From contig JAMJFZ010000289.1 in assembly GCA_026225945.1 (NCBI GenBank), forward strand, positions 4,399,001 through 4,463,000: DNA of 64,000 bases, read 5' to 3'. A program made the translations under genes and the position numbers. The first letter of the stretch is position 1. Every line of letters starts with the position of its first letter. The notes under the pieces are model-generated. The model worked only from the letters and a program-made list of their open reading frames with translations. It had not been told where the DNA came from and did not search any database. Of this stretch, positions 1-13,665 are shown one piece after another. This DNA is from Cricetomys ansorgei. Lineage: Eukaryota; Chordata; Mammalia; Rodentia; Nesomyidae.

Positions 1-3000
1 GATGTACAGCTTTGTGGTTTGTATAGTCAAGAAAATTCACGAGATTTCCAGTACAACTGTGCTTCACTAACCAGATTTTGCCTGGGAACATAGTCCCATT
101 TACAAATTTCCAAAAGACTGCCGAGGAAGATAAAGCCCTAAGCAACTGTGACTGCCCATTGCTGCTCCCCTGGAATACTGGGCAGAGAGAGAATATAATT
201 AGTACCCAGATTGAAGAGTACTTTGTAACAAAATTAGGGGGAATTACTGGAAATGAAGCTTGCAAGGCAGACAGAGGTGGCAAGACCTATGAGGCATACT
301 CTGACAACATTGAAAATAGGAAGAGGCGGCTGTACATACAGCTATAGGACTAGGGAAGTCCTTGAAATGAATACAGAAAGAAACTAAGATTGCACATGTA
401 TTCTAGAGTTGATGAGGACATGATTTAGTGGCCTTTGCTGGGAATCTAGAGCAGATCATTAGGTCATGTGACTTGTGGGATAGGGAGCAATGATGGGAAG
501 TGTCATCCCTAGTTCACACAGAGAAAACTGTGGTTGTGAGGATTTTAAAGTGTTTTGTAGGTAGAAATAAACAACACATAGTTTATGGATATTGGAGTAG
601 TCATCTTAAAATCATAAGAATAATTGTATCTAAATGACAAGATTCTTTGCTATGACTCACTGTTCTATTAATATGGATAAAGTTTAATATAATCCCTAAA
701 GCCTAATTTTATAAAATTCTCATAATCAATTGGCTCAATATAATTTCATCCCGCATTCTTACCAAGTAAAAGAAAATGAGATAAATAACTTTTATACAGG
801 AGATTTATTAAAGCCTATGCACCAAGTCGTTTGTAGGTATCACATTCATGATCTGACTTATAAGTAAATAAAGTCATAATGAACACAATAATAGGTAAAA
901 TATTTGTGTAATATAAAATAATAAGTGCCATGGGAAGTGAATGATTTAATGCACTAAAATTCAAACACTTGCAACTTATTTTTGCCATAGGCTCAATTCA
1001 TTAATAAATGTTTCTTCAGACATAAAGCAAACATTAGTTGCTACAAGTATTTTAAGAAAGAGAATGAACTCTGATTTCATGGTGTTTCTTTACATGGTAA
1101 TAAGCAGTGGGCACTGTGATTCCATGGAAAATTCATACTATTTCCATGTCAACACTTGCATTGATGGAATATTTCTCCAGTGAGAAATATTTCTGCCTTG
1201 AGAGAATGAATTTACAGGTTTGAAGTTTAAGTAGTTTCTCTCATTCCCCTTGTCTTTTCCCTCACTTACGAGAAGAGTTAAAGTGAAAGTTAAGCCATTA
1301 TCTACGTGAAAAGCAATGTCTTAGAAAAAGTGAAGACTAACATGAAATCTCTTAGAGAAACAAAGTAGCCATCATAATTGGAGGCCTTAAGTGGTGCATA
1401 TATCTTAACTGTTCATAGAACTTTGGAATATAATGGTTATAGGTAGATCCCTCACACTACACTGGATCAGAAATAGATGATAAATACATACTATGTAGAG
1501 GAAAGTAGGGTAACCCACTGTTTTTGCTGAATAGCACTGGTATAGAAAGATTTCATTCAAAAATATGCTTTTAAAATGATGGGGTCTTTGTATGTACTTC
1601 AGATTAGTCTCAAGCTCTCTAAGCAATATCAATTATCTATCATTTGAACATGGAATATCTACCTACTTGAACAATTTTTATGCAAGAATTTTTTCATTAT
1701 GTGGATCCTTCTCCAAATATTTGAGAATATGGATTTCATATTTCTGAGACATTGAACTCTTTTTTACGTTTTAATATGTCTTATTAATTCCTCCTATGCA
1801 GGAATATTTCAGCATCTGGGTAAATGTATCTTTCATCTATCCGTGATCACATACTATACACGGTGGATTTCAGAGATGCATGACTAACTTTTCAATCTTC
1901 AAAATTAGAAAAATATGTGTGGCTTTAAAATTGTGGTACATTTGGCTGTGGTCAACACAAGATCTTACACCTAGTGTATAAAAATTCAACTACTATAAAA
2001 AATATTTCACTGAAGAAACACTGACGTAAAAAAAACGGACTATATTATTCCTTTGGAAAATCCTAAGGAATTTTTTAAAAATAAGACTTGTTTTACTATT
2101 CTTTATCTTTCTTGTGCTTTTGTTGTTTCTTGATAAGATATATTAATGTATATTGTGTATTTTTCACTCTCCTCTGTATTATTTTCTGCTATAACTTTCC
2201 TACGCAAAGAATGAAAGTCTCTCCTCTCAATGCTCATATCATACCAGATTTCATCTGTAATATTACAGAGATGCTGATCTCAACTTAGCGTACAATCTAT
2301 AATAAATTTTCTGGAGTAAAAGGTATATATAAAGGTTGAAAAATACTTAGGATCCTGTTCCCATGACCTTTTCATTCCTTTGAAGCATTCTTTATATAAA
2401 TAAATAGTGGTAAGAGAATAAAACTACTTGAAAACCTATAGAGGAATAAAATGTTACAACTGACAAAACTGTTGAAAGTAGTGAGAAAGTATAACAAAAA
2501 ATGATGCAAATGATCCAGAGGGACCCGTGGAAACTATTTTATTTTCTGTGTGCAGCCTGCCCATATATTGCACCTAGAGCTGTAATTTCATTTTTATTTA
2601 GCAAAGCAATCACCTTTTATGATTATTTTACATTCCCAAGTTTCACATCAAAAGTTCTGTTTTACTATATCTTGTTTACACCCTGGAAATATACATTTGA
2701 CAAAATGCCAGGATGGACAGTGAGATACATTGTTACTGGTTTACTAGAGTATCATTTTTACCAAGAACCTATTGCATTCTATATATTTTATATAAACATG
2801 CTGAATGCCAATTATACACAATTTCATTTACACAATAAAAATTAGCAGACTGATTATTTTAATATATGAAAATGAAACCGACAAGAGCAATAAATATTTC
2901 AAGAAATACCTCAGTTGTTAAGGAGAATGATTTTCATTTCTTGATTATTATTGTTCTCATTTGTGTTTTCCTGAAACACAACCATTGTCTCCTGAAAACA

Positions 3001-3108
3001 CACTATTTATTTTTCTAATTGAAAAATTGAAGTCTTTTTTTATGGGGGGTCTAAGACAAAGCCACAGTGCATGGGTAGGTGTAACGCTAATGCCTGCCAG
3101 ATTTTGCA
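1..3108. other. Unassigned AT-rich non-coding DNA
   Basis: No repeat family, RNA gene or exon could be recognised. Open frames here are short (114 codons or fewer), lack recognisable domains and look like chance. The first 550 bases are somewhat less AT-rich than the rest but match nothing I know. Old, highly diverged repeats may be missed. Confidence 0.6.
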
Positions 3109-3131
3109 CATTATAATTCTGAATTATAATG
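3109..3131. repeat. Short perfect inverted repeat
   Basis: Two 11-base arms (CATTATAATTC and GAATTATAATG) flank a single T. The arms are exact reverse complements. AT-rich palindromes of this size arise by chance in AT-rich DNA, so no function is implied. Confidence 0.8.
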
Positions 3132-3639
3132 CATCTGGTTTCATGAGAAAAAAAGAAAACAGGATTCTCTCAAAAGAAATTCTGGGAGCATCTCCACCAG
3201 AGCTACTCACAACTGACAAATCGCCAAGGAGTTGGAAAGGTATGTGCAGGGGACAATCCAACTCCAATCGAGAGCCTGGCGAGGCAGCTCATCCCAAACC
3301 AGGAAGAGGCTAATGTTCATGGCGTGAGTCCTGCATGTACTAACATTCTGGAATTGTAATTGTGTGTCACTAAGCAGGTGTCTCCTTGCTGGCACTTTGT
3401 TTACTGTGAGGTTCCTGTGACCTTGTCTTCTTATGGTGTAGTAGCCTTTCCAGTAGATTACCATCTCCAGCCTACTAGTACTTGGAAGATCAAGGCAGAT
3501 ACACTATTTCCCTGTTATCTCACATTAATGGAGGTTGGAGAATGCCACTGTCCTAAGAAGGACAATGAAAGCCAGGTCACAAAGCCACTGGTTAGCATAG
3601 AACAAAACCAAGCTGCCAAATAGAAAGGACTGAATGAAA
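3132..3639. other. Unassigned non-coding DNA
   Basis: No recognisable gene or repeat. A GC-richer patch around 3230-3320 has two overlapping short frames on opposite strands, neither with a recognisable domain. Confidence 0.5.
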
Positions 3640-3835
3640 ACTGGCAGTCTTAACAGGACAAAGTTTGTCAGCCAAACTCCAGGTACAGTGAAGAACCCTC
3701 TCTCAATGGAATAAGGTAGAAAGCAAAAGCATAGAACACCCTAAGACTTCTTCTGGCTTCCCTATACCCACTCATATGCCACATGCATATCACACTCATA
3801 AAATCACATGTACATGTGTACTTATACTCAAACAA
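3640..3835 (+). mobile_element. B3 SINE, 3' part
   Basis: The stretch follows the 3' half of rodent B3 SINEs. It has a 'gccaaactccaggtacagtg' segment, then 'gaaccctctctcaa', an A/G-rich segment, a 'cttctggcttcc' segment and a run of short 'cacatgcatat' type units, ending in CAA repeats. The tRNA-derived head is missing or too diverged to see. B3 elements are non-coding and copied by L1 machinery. Moderately diverged, so the left edge is approximate. Confidence 0.6.
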
Positions 3836-6120
3836 CAACAACAAAAATCAAGTATAGATTTGAAATAAAGAAGAGGAATTTGAACTTGGATCTAGTATTA
3901 CAATAGAATCACCAAATCCCAATCTGTATCTCACTGTAACTACACATGCAGTGGTATCACATTGGTGGCTTGGATGGACTATGACACAAGTAGTTACGCC
4001 AGAGAAATTGGAATACTATACACAGAGATAGTTTTTAAACATTTATGAGACCATCATTTCATCTACATAATTAGTATTGTCTAGTTTGGAGATAGGAAGA
4101 CAGCTAATGAATAGTAGAAAGCTTTGGTCTTTGAAGTGAAAAAGACTCATTTTGAAATCTATCATTGTATAGAAGTGTTTGTGGTGTAGCTGCCTCTGCT
4201 TTGAGTTTATGTTCCTTAATAAGGTCAGCTAATCTTACTTTCTTGTATGATAACTATATAGTGTCCTATATTTAAGTGCTGATGTAAAACTGTGATCTAA
4301 GTGCTGATGGGCAGATTATTGGCAACCTCGCTTTCCTTTGTCCTTTTGTTTCTAATTTTCTACATGAATGAGGTTTTGATCACATTAATTTGTGGAAGAT
4401 GTGTGACATTAGAAAAACAGTTTATAAGCCAGATTTTCAAAAAAAAAGTTGGAATTTTTAGAAACAGGTACCATTGTAACTTTAGCCATTTCTTGTTACT
4501 ACACAATACAATAATATAGAAACCCCAGCTAAGAGAGTATGACTTTTGCCAAATTGAAGTAACAGGAGGTACATGGTACTGCTCCCCTCTGAAGAATTCA
4601 TAGATTTATAAATTGTTGGAAGCACAGGGTTTTGCTTTTTTTTTTTTTTATGTTTCCTATGATTCGCAGTGCCAAGCTCTACAGGCCTAATTTTATCCTG
4701 GGGCATCTATTCAATACTTGCTTGGAGAGAATAGTGCCACCAACTGCTTCCTCATAAGCACTGCCAAGCATCCGACTTTCTTTTGCCTGTTTTGAGAAGA
4801 ATATACTGCGAAGAAGAGCTATGATGCCCCAGTAAGGTTTCTATTAAGAGATCTTTCCATCTTTTCACTGAGATGAAAGTTTAGGAGAGAAAATTTTATA
4901 AGGGATGGTTTATTACAACATTTACAAACACAGTGAACATGATGCAATATAAATACCAGGGAATGTTCAGGAATACACAAAGCTATAAATAATACTTCTA
5001 TTGAAATCATCAACAGCTTGGTGGGGAAGCATACAACAAAACAACAAAATGATGAAAGCTTGTACTTAATTAGTAAAACTGTCAAGTAGGTTTGTGTAAT
5101 ACTGAGAATGTCACTGACTCAGGGAAATACGGTGACTGGGTTGCTCAGACACCTTTCATTAAAGGGATGTAGAGGAAAGTCAATGTGTGTTCATGCTGAA
5201 AATAACCAGTTCTCCAAGGGAAGTCTTCCATTGGGTCATGATTTCATGTTGAAAAGTACAGCTTTGAGTTATCTCGAATTACTTGTACATAATGATCTGC
5301 TGAATACTAAACATGTCAAAGGAAGATATACCTGTGACATGTACACATATTTAAAACATGGTAGTGAATATACGGTTAATGAGGCTCTCTTCAGGTAAAC
5401 ATCCATGGTTGAGCATCAGGAAGCCATTGAAGTAGATGCTCAGCCCTGTTTGTTTTGCATGTGGAAGGAAAGTAATTCCTACTGGACAATAGAAATTTTG
5501 GTTTGGTTTGGTTCTGCAGTTGTGCTGGTAACAAAATCCTCTTCAGATGCTTTAACAGTATTATTAGTTGTCTTCTAAAACTATAATCCTCAAAATTAAC
5601 AGAAGTGCCAAGAATCCACTTCATAGACTGTTCCCTTAACTGCAATCAGCATTTCACTCTAATTTTCAAGAGAAATGATGTTTCTTTTCAGAAACATTAT
5701 CAACAAGAAGCTTGAATATTTGGGCTCATTATATTTTACCCTGTGTCGTCTCCAGACGTGAAAGAAAGTCTGCATTAGCTTTGTGACGCACTAACCTCTA
5801 ATGGATAGTGATAAACAGGCAATAGTTTGCAACAATGATTAGTTTTCATTTTCCTCAGATAGATATTCCTTAATTTCTTGATCACTTACAAATGCTTTTC
5901 CTTTTTCAACTCTTCTATGAAACCATGTTAAAACATTGCAGTATTGACACATTGTTTGATATTTCAGTTAGTTTAATCCTTGCAGTACGTTCGGTTCTCC
6001 TACACAGTGGTAGGTGTTAGCAGCTTACCTTCATAACTATAGAAATCTGCAAATTCACTAAAAGCATATTTCTCCTTGATAAAAATGGATACAATAATAT
6101 TGGACCAAATATAAGATTGT
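3836..6120. other. Unassigned AT-rich non-coding DNA
   Basis: Nothing recognisable beyond a T-run near 4632. Frames of 70-96 codons on both strands lack domain features and are judged to be chance. Confidence 0.55.
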
Positions 6121-6205
6121 AGTCTGGAGATATTGCTCATTAGTAGAGCATGAACACAGCAGAGAAGAGCCCTTGAGTTCCATGTGAAGCACCAAAAAGG
6201 GGGCA
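6121..6205 (+). mobile_element. ID-like tRNA-derived SINE
   Basis: The sequence resembles the rodent ID/B4 tRNA-Ala-derived unit. 'ctggagatattgctcattag' corresponds to the A-box region ('tggctcagtggtagagc'), followed by 'tagagcatgaacac', a 'cccttgagttcca' B-box-like segment and 'gcaccaaaaa' at the 3' end. Diverged; edges are approximate. Confidence 0.6.
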
Positions 6206-6956
6206 GGGTTTGCAGTGAAAATGCTGAAGAATTATGGCACAAATCAAATGGTCTGGTGGTGCAAACAAAGAAAGCAGACTCTCAGCTGGCAAAGCCTAAT
6301 GGATTTCCTGCTTCAGAGCATGAGAAGGGAACTATCTGCCCATGGCAAAGCTGCATGTTATTTTGTGAGTCTTATTTTCTTCCTGTTCTTGCTCAAAAGT
6401 TCTGTGTTATGTATGACTGGTAGACAATGACAGAAAGCAACCATGGGTCCAACTGACTGTGTGAAACTCTGCACCAGCTACCATGGATTAGGGCTGTGTC
6501 CTCAAGCAGTAAATGTATGCATATTGGAAAATGATGGGTTTCTGGATCCCTGAAAAGCATTTTAAATATACATGCCCAAGAATTCAAGAAAAAGCTCATT
6601 TCTGCATATATTGAGAAACATTTTTTTTTAAATACTCAACTGTAGTTTTCTGATTCTTAATTAAATATTGCAATTCAGGTCAGCTCCTGAGTATATAAGC
6701 TGTTAAGTGGAAGACAATTCCCAGTGGAGTTTTAATTCTTGTTTAACATCTGCCTAATGTATACAGTGCTGACCAAGACTACAAAATACCTTCTCTGGGT
6801 TTTGGACTTTGGATCTTATGATCTATTTGCTTAATATCTCTTAAATTCATCTTCTTTTCTGTAAAAAGAACAATGTTTTGAAAATAATGAGATTGAACCC
6901 ACATCTTTGAAAGAGCTAAGTTTAATGAAATATGTGATTTCAGTGAAATAAAAACA

Positions 6957-6958
<2 letters not shown>
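6206..6958. other. Unassigned non-coding DNA
   Basis: No gene or repeat recognised. Two overlapping frames near 6184-6430 are short and featureless. Confidence 0.5.

Positions 6959-7013
<55 letters not shown>
6959..7013. repeat. (AT)n microsatellite
   Basis: About 27 uninterrupted AT units. Such arrays are self-complementary, can extrude cruciforms and are usually length-polymorphic. The short minus-strand frame through it reads as alternating Tyr/Ile and is an artefact of the array. Confidence 0.97.
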
Positions 7014-7016
<3 letters not shown>

Positions 7017-7309
7017 TCTCCTCTTCAGAGACATGAAGGCATAAAACATTTATATTTGACATCCTATTTTCTCACCCTTTCAGTTATTGTTTTAGGTCAT
7101 CTGGATTTTGGGAAGTTGATTATTCAAATTTAGCAAGCATTTGTTATACAATTAATTAAGATTTTAAATACTCAGCTGAGCACTGACAGAAGAATACAAT
7201 ATTCCTTCCCTCTAAAGACTTCCAATAGCAAAGGATTAATAAATGTTTAAACAACTCACTATTATAAAGACCTAATTAAATAAAAGTCAACATGAAGTTT
7301 TCAAAAGTT

Positions 7310-7540
7310 GGAAGGGAGCTGACAGAAGTCTATAATCCCAGATACTCAGAGAGCTGGGATAGGAGCTCAAGTTGAAGGTAACCTAGGCTTCTAAGTAGGT
7401 TCAAGATCTGCCTGGGCAACTTAATGAGAGCCTGTGACAAAGATTAAGTTAGGACTGAGAGTGAAACAGTGCTGGAGTGCTTGTTTATAATGAGTGTGGC
7501 TCTAGGTTCAATTCCTAGCAACATTAAATAATAAAGGTAC
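7310..7540 (+). mobile_element. B4 (B1-ID fusion) SINE
   Basis: A B1-like left part ('tctataatcccagatactca', 'ctgcctgggcaactt', 'gagagcctgtgac') is followed by an ID-like right part ('agtgctggagtgcttg', 'ggttcaattcctagcaac') and a short A/T-rich tail. That order, B1-like then ID-like, is the hallmark of B4/RSINE1-type rodent SINEs. Sense orientation, clearly diverged. Internal edges are approximate. Confidence 0.7.
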
Positions 7541-7639
7541 GAAAATCCTAAAGAAACATTATAATTCTGAAAACACATAATAGAGAAAACAGAAGATCAT
7601 TTATATTTTGGGTTAAAATATAAATGAAGATCAAAAGGA

Positions 7640-8545
7640 TTTGAGTCATTTCAGAAGACAATTTAGGGCTATGTTGTATGGTGCCTCTTTGGCTACAGCA
7701 TTCTCTTTTATCCGTAGATCAGACTTTCTCAGCCACATTAGAGAAGCTGCTCCTTGTAGTAGATGAGACGGATACAGAGACCTACCACTAGACAATGTGC
7801 AGACTGTGAGAGACTTTGGAGGACTCAGCCTGAAATAGGATGTCTTCTTCAAATTCTTCCCCCAGAGGCTCAAGAAACTATGATGAAGAGGAGGCAGAAA
7901 GGTGGTAAGAGCCATAGGGAATGGATGACACCAAGGAAACAGAGTCTTCCAGGCACAACAGAACTGACTCTCATATGAATTCATAGAGATTGTGATAACA
8001 AGCATAGGGCCTACACAGGTTCAAGCCAAACAGGTTCTCAGCACTGAAAGGGAGACATGGACACAAACTCTCATCACTAACCAAGTTGCTATTTCCAATT
8101 GACAACCACTTGAAAAAAAAATTAGTTTTTCCAATGAAGTCTCACTGGGTATACAAACCACACTTAAAGGCAGGCTCCATGCCAAGCAAAAGATGGACAG
8201 CACAAAAGGAACTCAATGGTAATTTTTGGAGGTTTCTGTCTCATATTGCTTTCTATGGGTATTTTTTTAAAAAATCTTTCTGTATTTTATGTTTGTATAT
8301 TATGTTTTCTAATTAGTATAGATTTTTTGTTAGTTTTTGTGTGTGCTTGTATGCATGTTTATCATGATTTTTCTTAATGCTGCTCTTGTTTTTGCCTGTT
8401 TGTATTTTTAAAGAAAGAGAGAAAGAATGCGTAAAGTTAGGTAGGTATATGGGAAGGATCTGGAAGGAAATGGGGAAGGGGGACTCGTGATCAGAATACA
8501 CTTTATGAAAAATTATTTTCAATAAAAATAAGTAAATAAATGATG
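7640..8545 (+). mobile_element. L1 (Lx-like) 3' UTR, 5'-truncated
   Basis: This follows the rodent L1 3' UTR in order. It runs from a 'tgtgagagactttggaggac' start, through 'gaggaggcagaaaggtggta', 'gagccatagggaatggatga', 'cacaggttcaagccaaac' and 'ctcactgggtatacaaacca', to the characteristic 'ggaactcaatggtaattttt'. It ends with a G-rich segment, 'gatcagaatacactttatg' and an 'aataaaaataagtaaataaa' polyadenylation/tail region. No ORF2 is attached, so it is a 5'-truncated insertion, as is usual for L1. Several short frames in it are chance. Divergence suggests an older Lx-age copy rather than a young L1. Confidence 0.85.
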
Positions 8546-11500
8546 ACTTGTGTAAGTGAAGAATAAAGATGAACATTCACCCCAAGCTAAGAAAATGCCT
8601 GACCAAAAATATTCAGAAAGTTCTGAAGGTTTGGGGAGCATCATTGGGGTGTTTCTATCAAGCTGTCCTATAAACAACTGTGAGGGAAGCATTCATTAAA
8701 AATATTGTAAGTTGAAGAATGCTGACCAAAAGCTGAAGATTCTAAGGTTTCCCTGGTCCTTCTACATCTAATGTTTTGTCGGCACCCACATTTTCTCTTA
8801 ACCAGATTCTGTTTCTACACTGTAAGAAACAAAGTGTAGTTTCAACCTTTTCTAATAGCAATACCTGGCAACTTCGAAGTATGAAAGCTATGGATCTTGT
8901 AGATAATAATTTATTGTTTCAGCTATCTATAATTAAGTGCATAGAACAGAGTGCTATTGTTTCATTAAGAATGCAATATTCTGGCATGTAAGAGGGAGAA
9001 CAGTGGGTTGAAGAACATAGACAAAGTCTGGCATGCAGCTTTTAAGGCAGCTAGAGAAAAACTGCTTTGTTGTTATCTCTGAGCCATCAGTATTGAGCTC
9101 TGTAATTTTATTCTTTAGTTGTGCAGTAAAAGGAATGCAGGGCATCTTTCTGAAGCCTGGAAGAAAGTGCTTCTTAGGTTTTAAATTATGTTAGGCCAAG
9201 TGTGTGAGGGATGCCACTGCCTTCTGTGATTTATTTGTGTGTTTTATTATTCACGGGATATGCACTTTTGCGAAGCAGAATTTATACGCTATGTTTAAAA
9301 CATTTTATTTCCAAAATGGCCATCAGCTATATAGTATAAAGTTGGAATTAAGAGAAAACTGGAAAATGGACAAAAATAGTACTTTTTTTTTTTTTGGCCT
9401 GAGACCCTCTCCAAAGGAAAAAGAATGGACAGAGAGAAAAAAAGATTTTCAAAGTTTGCCACACTAGTTACCAATGGATATGATACAACCTTGATTGTAT
9501 TAGGCTTTTCACAATATGTGATTCCTAGTGTAGTATTCTTACCTTTTCACTCATTCACAGGTACCTTGATAATTAAACAAAATTTGGTATTGACAACTAA
9601 TATGAAGAAGGACACTTCATATTAGTGTCTTAAGAGGTAGGTGAGGAATATGGTTTCCCTTGCATTGGAGAGGCTCAAACTTTATAACTTGATTGCTCAT
9701 GTCAGGGTCAGTTCATTGAGATTCTGACCGAAGTGGGACAGTTGAAATTTTGCTGAATGTGCACACTGTTTTTGTGGAGCTCAACCTTCTTACACACACA
9801 GCGCATCAGGAAACTTGCTTTATTCACCAGCACAGATTGGCTTCAAATGGTAGATTCCTATGCCAATTTAGCAGAATTTTGCTCCCCTGAAGACAATCTG
9901 AGGATAACATCAATTTATTTGCAATACTGAAGCTCTGAGATAAAGAGATTCTATTGCCAGTGTCTTTTCCTGATTTATTCATCCGAGGGGCAAGGAAATA
10001 CAGGTAATGACAAGAAAACTGTATCCGTGTCTCTCATTTCCATGTTACCCCAGAATTAAAAGACAGATTGTGGTAAGCTAGAAATAGATCTGAGGTGAGG
10101 TCTATTGAGATGGCATGACTCAGAATCCTCAAAATGAAAGGTGATAAACTTTTGGGGAAACATAAATTGATGACAACATAATACATGTTGTCAAGAAAAA
10201 AACCTATAAAATATTCTGAAATGGCTACTTTACAATTCTCTTGTGGAAAACTGGCTCTAGAAAAACAATGATATTACAAATGATGCATAGAAAAGCAATG
10301 GATAGTGTTTGGTAGACTGTAATTGATTATTGCCCTGTGGATAGAGCAGTCTTCCACCTTTCATGAATTCATCTCAGTATTTTTACTGCTCAGATGTCTA
10401 CAGTTATTTGAATCTCCTTGAGCTCACTGTGGTATCATCTACTATTCATTAATAAGTTGCATAAGTTGACACAAGAGTTTTTGGATGGTTCAAGAGTGGC
10501 GATTTTGTCATTGAATCCATTCACAGTATTTATGCAGAGTTTAAGGTCCTAGTGTGCAGTACAATCCCATGGAGAATGTGTTGAAATGTACCTCACTTGG
10601 CTCTACTTCTAGACTTTGTGATTCAATATTCTTGGAAGGAGACCAAGAATGTGCTCTTCTATCAAGTTCCACATTGTAACTATTCTGCAGGTTCAGAGAC
10701 CATCTTGCTGGATTCAGTGGTAGAAACCTATTACCGATACTGATCGTTCAATCCTCAAATCATTCTTTTTTAGATCAGTAGAAAGATATTCAGTCTAGGA
10801 AATAATCTGCAATCTTACACTTCTTTTCAGGTCACTATGTGAAAAGAAGTAAATAGTTCTTTCAGTTTTTCCTTTATAACTGCTTAAATCAGTCTTCTAA
10901 GTCTCCCTATTTGGGCATTAGAAATAGTGGCAGTCTCTATCAAATGATGTGGCAGGGAATAGAGAGGTATCATAGAAGACAGAATAAGAATCACTCTAGA
11001 CTAATTACGTAGCTAATTACTCTAGTGTGTGAACTTAGTCTTCAGAGCAATGTGATTTGAGCTGAGGAAAACACTAGTAGACAATTACAGGATGTGTGTA
11101 AAGCAAGCAGGGATAGAGAAAAGAATGTAGATGCTAAGCAATGTAATCTGAAATAAACATAAGTGGTAGCATGCTTCCCTAAGCTCCATAATAGGCCCTT
11201 CCCATTCAAATTTCTATGATTGACTTGCTCATTGGGAAAGGAGTATGCTTTTCTTCTTTCTACTTTCCTGTTACAGGATATGCATTACTTTTCCTTATTG
11301 TGTATATAGAATCCAATATGCATTTCTACTTAAAGAAAGGAGGGTCACACTCTATAGTGTTAAAAGAACAATGATCTCCTTTTTATTAAAGCAAATGGAA
11401 CCTCTTATACCCATGGGTGGATATTATATACAGATCCAAAGGTGTGGGAACTATTTTCCTTCTGCATCTTCACATTCCATAAAAAGTGATTGGAAGAAAA

Positions 11501-13665
11501 GCAAGATCTGTTGTCAGGATGCTGATAATGGGAAAAATATACCCAGAACTTTCAAATACTTTAAAGCCTTTTGTGAACTCATAAAACATAAGGTAAATTA
11601 AATCTAATTTGCATGCAATTTGTCATGTATTTAGAGGTTGGTGGCAATTAAGAAACGCAATTTGCTTTTAACACTGTATTTCTCTTTTATGTACGTTAAA
11701 AATATAACACTTTTCTAGGAATCTATAAGATTACAATGTTGCACTCTAGTGGACAAAATGATAACTTAAGGTTCTACATCATATTTCTGTGAGATTTTCT
11801 GTTTCATACACACAATTCGACCTGCATTTAATTTAAATAAAAGCTTAGTAATGCTACTTAGCAGTGTGGAGAGGATTATATGTTATTTTAATGAATTATA
11901 TGTTATTTATTGACCCATTGTAAATGGGACAATACCTCAGAGCAGATTTGCATTTCAAAATAGGTTTCTTTTCCCCCCTACTCTGTTATTTTATTCTCTT
12001 TCCTTTTCTTTTCCATTCTCTTTTAACCAGCAACTCCTTAGTTCCTCATATTACATAAGCACAAAATTTTAACTTGAATCCTGAGAATATAATTTAATCT
12101 GTTATTGTATTCAGTTTTAAAGGTCTGACAGAATTCTTTCCTGTGGCATGGAAGCTATTTACCAACAGGCCTACAGCTATACCTCTTCATAGTCACAGGA
12201 TGTTGGTTGACTGGAAAATGGCATATCAGAAGCATCTCACATAGAAATTCACAAATGCTTTTAACTGTTCAATATTCAAAGCACAGGGAGTAAAAAATAC
12301 ATGTCCACTGTAGTAATACTATTTAGGTTCTTTTTCTTTCTGTAATACTTGGAGACTAAGATGTTTGCTTCTGTTGTTCTAAATTTCACAGTAGTGATTC
12401 ACGCAGTGCTTGAAATTTCCTAAAATATTTTTGAAATAACAAGTACTCATAAAAATATTCATAGAATACCTTAGGGTTTTTTTTCATGATTGCTTAAGCA
12501 TAATTTTATGGTTAGACACAGATAAAATATTTTTACATTCATGATACTTATGAATTAAGCATAGTTGAGAGGCAATAATTTCTTTGTCTTCATATTTGAT
12601 GTTATATTGATGGCCAAAAAGTTTTTAAAAATAGGGGTTTTATAATCTATTCAAATATTAGCACTTGATTCTTCTAACAGATAATGTAATAGTCCATAAA
12701 TAAAGCCTATTTTTTTTCTTGAATCTTTGTTACAAACAAAGTTGCAAGAGACAATTCATATCCTTAAATGGCTTAGGGTTTTACAAATTACTATATCTAA
12801 TGATTCAAACAAACAACTGTCTTATGTGAGGGAATACCCCCAAAATGTGCCCACAATTATAACTCTGGCTTCCCAAAAGTCCCTGAAGCCATATGTTTCC
12901 ATTAAATATTCCAAGTTTGGTAGGAGTTTTTCAGGTATTCTCTAGTATGGATTTCTAGAGAACCATCAGGCTATTAAACTTGAGCTTGTGTGAAGTGTTT
13001 CTAATCTTATCATCTAATCATTCACCTCTAGCTCACTCATAATACTCAATTGGCACTTAGTAATCTTATGCTTGGACTTACTTCTTTTGGGCCAATACTT
13101 AGTGTGTATACCAAGGAAAATCAGGCTGAAGTGTTTATTTCCATTCATTCTCTCTGATTGACTAACAAGGAATTTTCTTAAATTTAACATACCTATTAAA
13201 CATAAATGAAATGATTTAGTATATATTATTTTACACCGTAATTTAACTTCATACAGACACAGAAAAAAAGAGCACCTATAGATTCTAGGGAGAAAAATAA
13301 AATATATATTTCTTATTAGAAGTACTTTCACTTTAAGCAACATAAACAAAGAAAAATATTAAAATCTAGAACCGAATATAAAGTAGACCTTGGAATAATT
13401 CAAAGACTGAATGTGGAGTTTAGAACCAATACCTGGTGCCCACAGGCACTGCACTTGAGCAGGGTATCAGTACTATAAAATATGAACTTTTCAGACTTCC
13501 ACTTTATAATATAGACAGTATAACATGTACAATTTTTATTAAATGTATTTTATAGTATGGAGGTCTTTTGAAAGCATTTATATGTAATAGAAATATCCAA
13601 GCATTCTGAGGTCACTTTATAAGCTCTGTTCATAGACTCTAAATAAATCTTGTGTTCAACTAGGT
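8546..13665. other. Unassigned AT-rich non-coding DNA
   Basis: About 5 kb in which I recognise no SINE, LINE, LTR or gene. The 118-codon frame at 11245-11601 (+) and the 111-codon frame at 13014-13349 (-) have no recognisable motif, and there is no supporting splice context. A strong hairpin at 9592-9629 is listed separately. Confidence 0.5.
9592..9629. repeat. Imperfect inverted repeat (hairpin)
   Basis: The arm CTAATATGAAG (9597-9607) and its exact complement CTTCATATTAG (9615-9625) are separated by 7 bases. Past a one-base bulge, GACA (9592-9595) pairs with TGTC (9626-9629), giving a stem of about 15 pairs. It lies in otherwise unassigned DNA. No precursor-microRNA length or loop architecture is evident. 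Confidence 0.75.

Noticed and set aside
2501..2845. 114-codon frame rich in aromatic and hydrophobic residues
   Set aside because: AT-rich DNA readily gives Phe/Tyr/Ile-rich chance frames. No signal-peptide-plus-domain pattern, family motif or splice context is evident.
6121..6205. Functional tRNA gene
   Set aside because: A-box and B-box resemblance is that of an ID-type SINE. It cannot be folded by eye into a cloverleaf and is diverged at conserved tRNA positions.
7646..8005. 119-codon minus-strand frame
   Set aside because: Lies antisense within an L1 3' UTR, which is non-coding.
11245..11601. 118-codon plus-strand frame
   Set aside because: No recognisable domain or exon-like boundaries, and the composition matches the surrounding AT-rich DNA.
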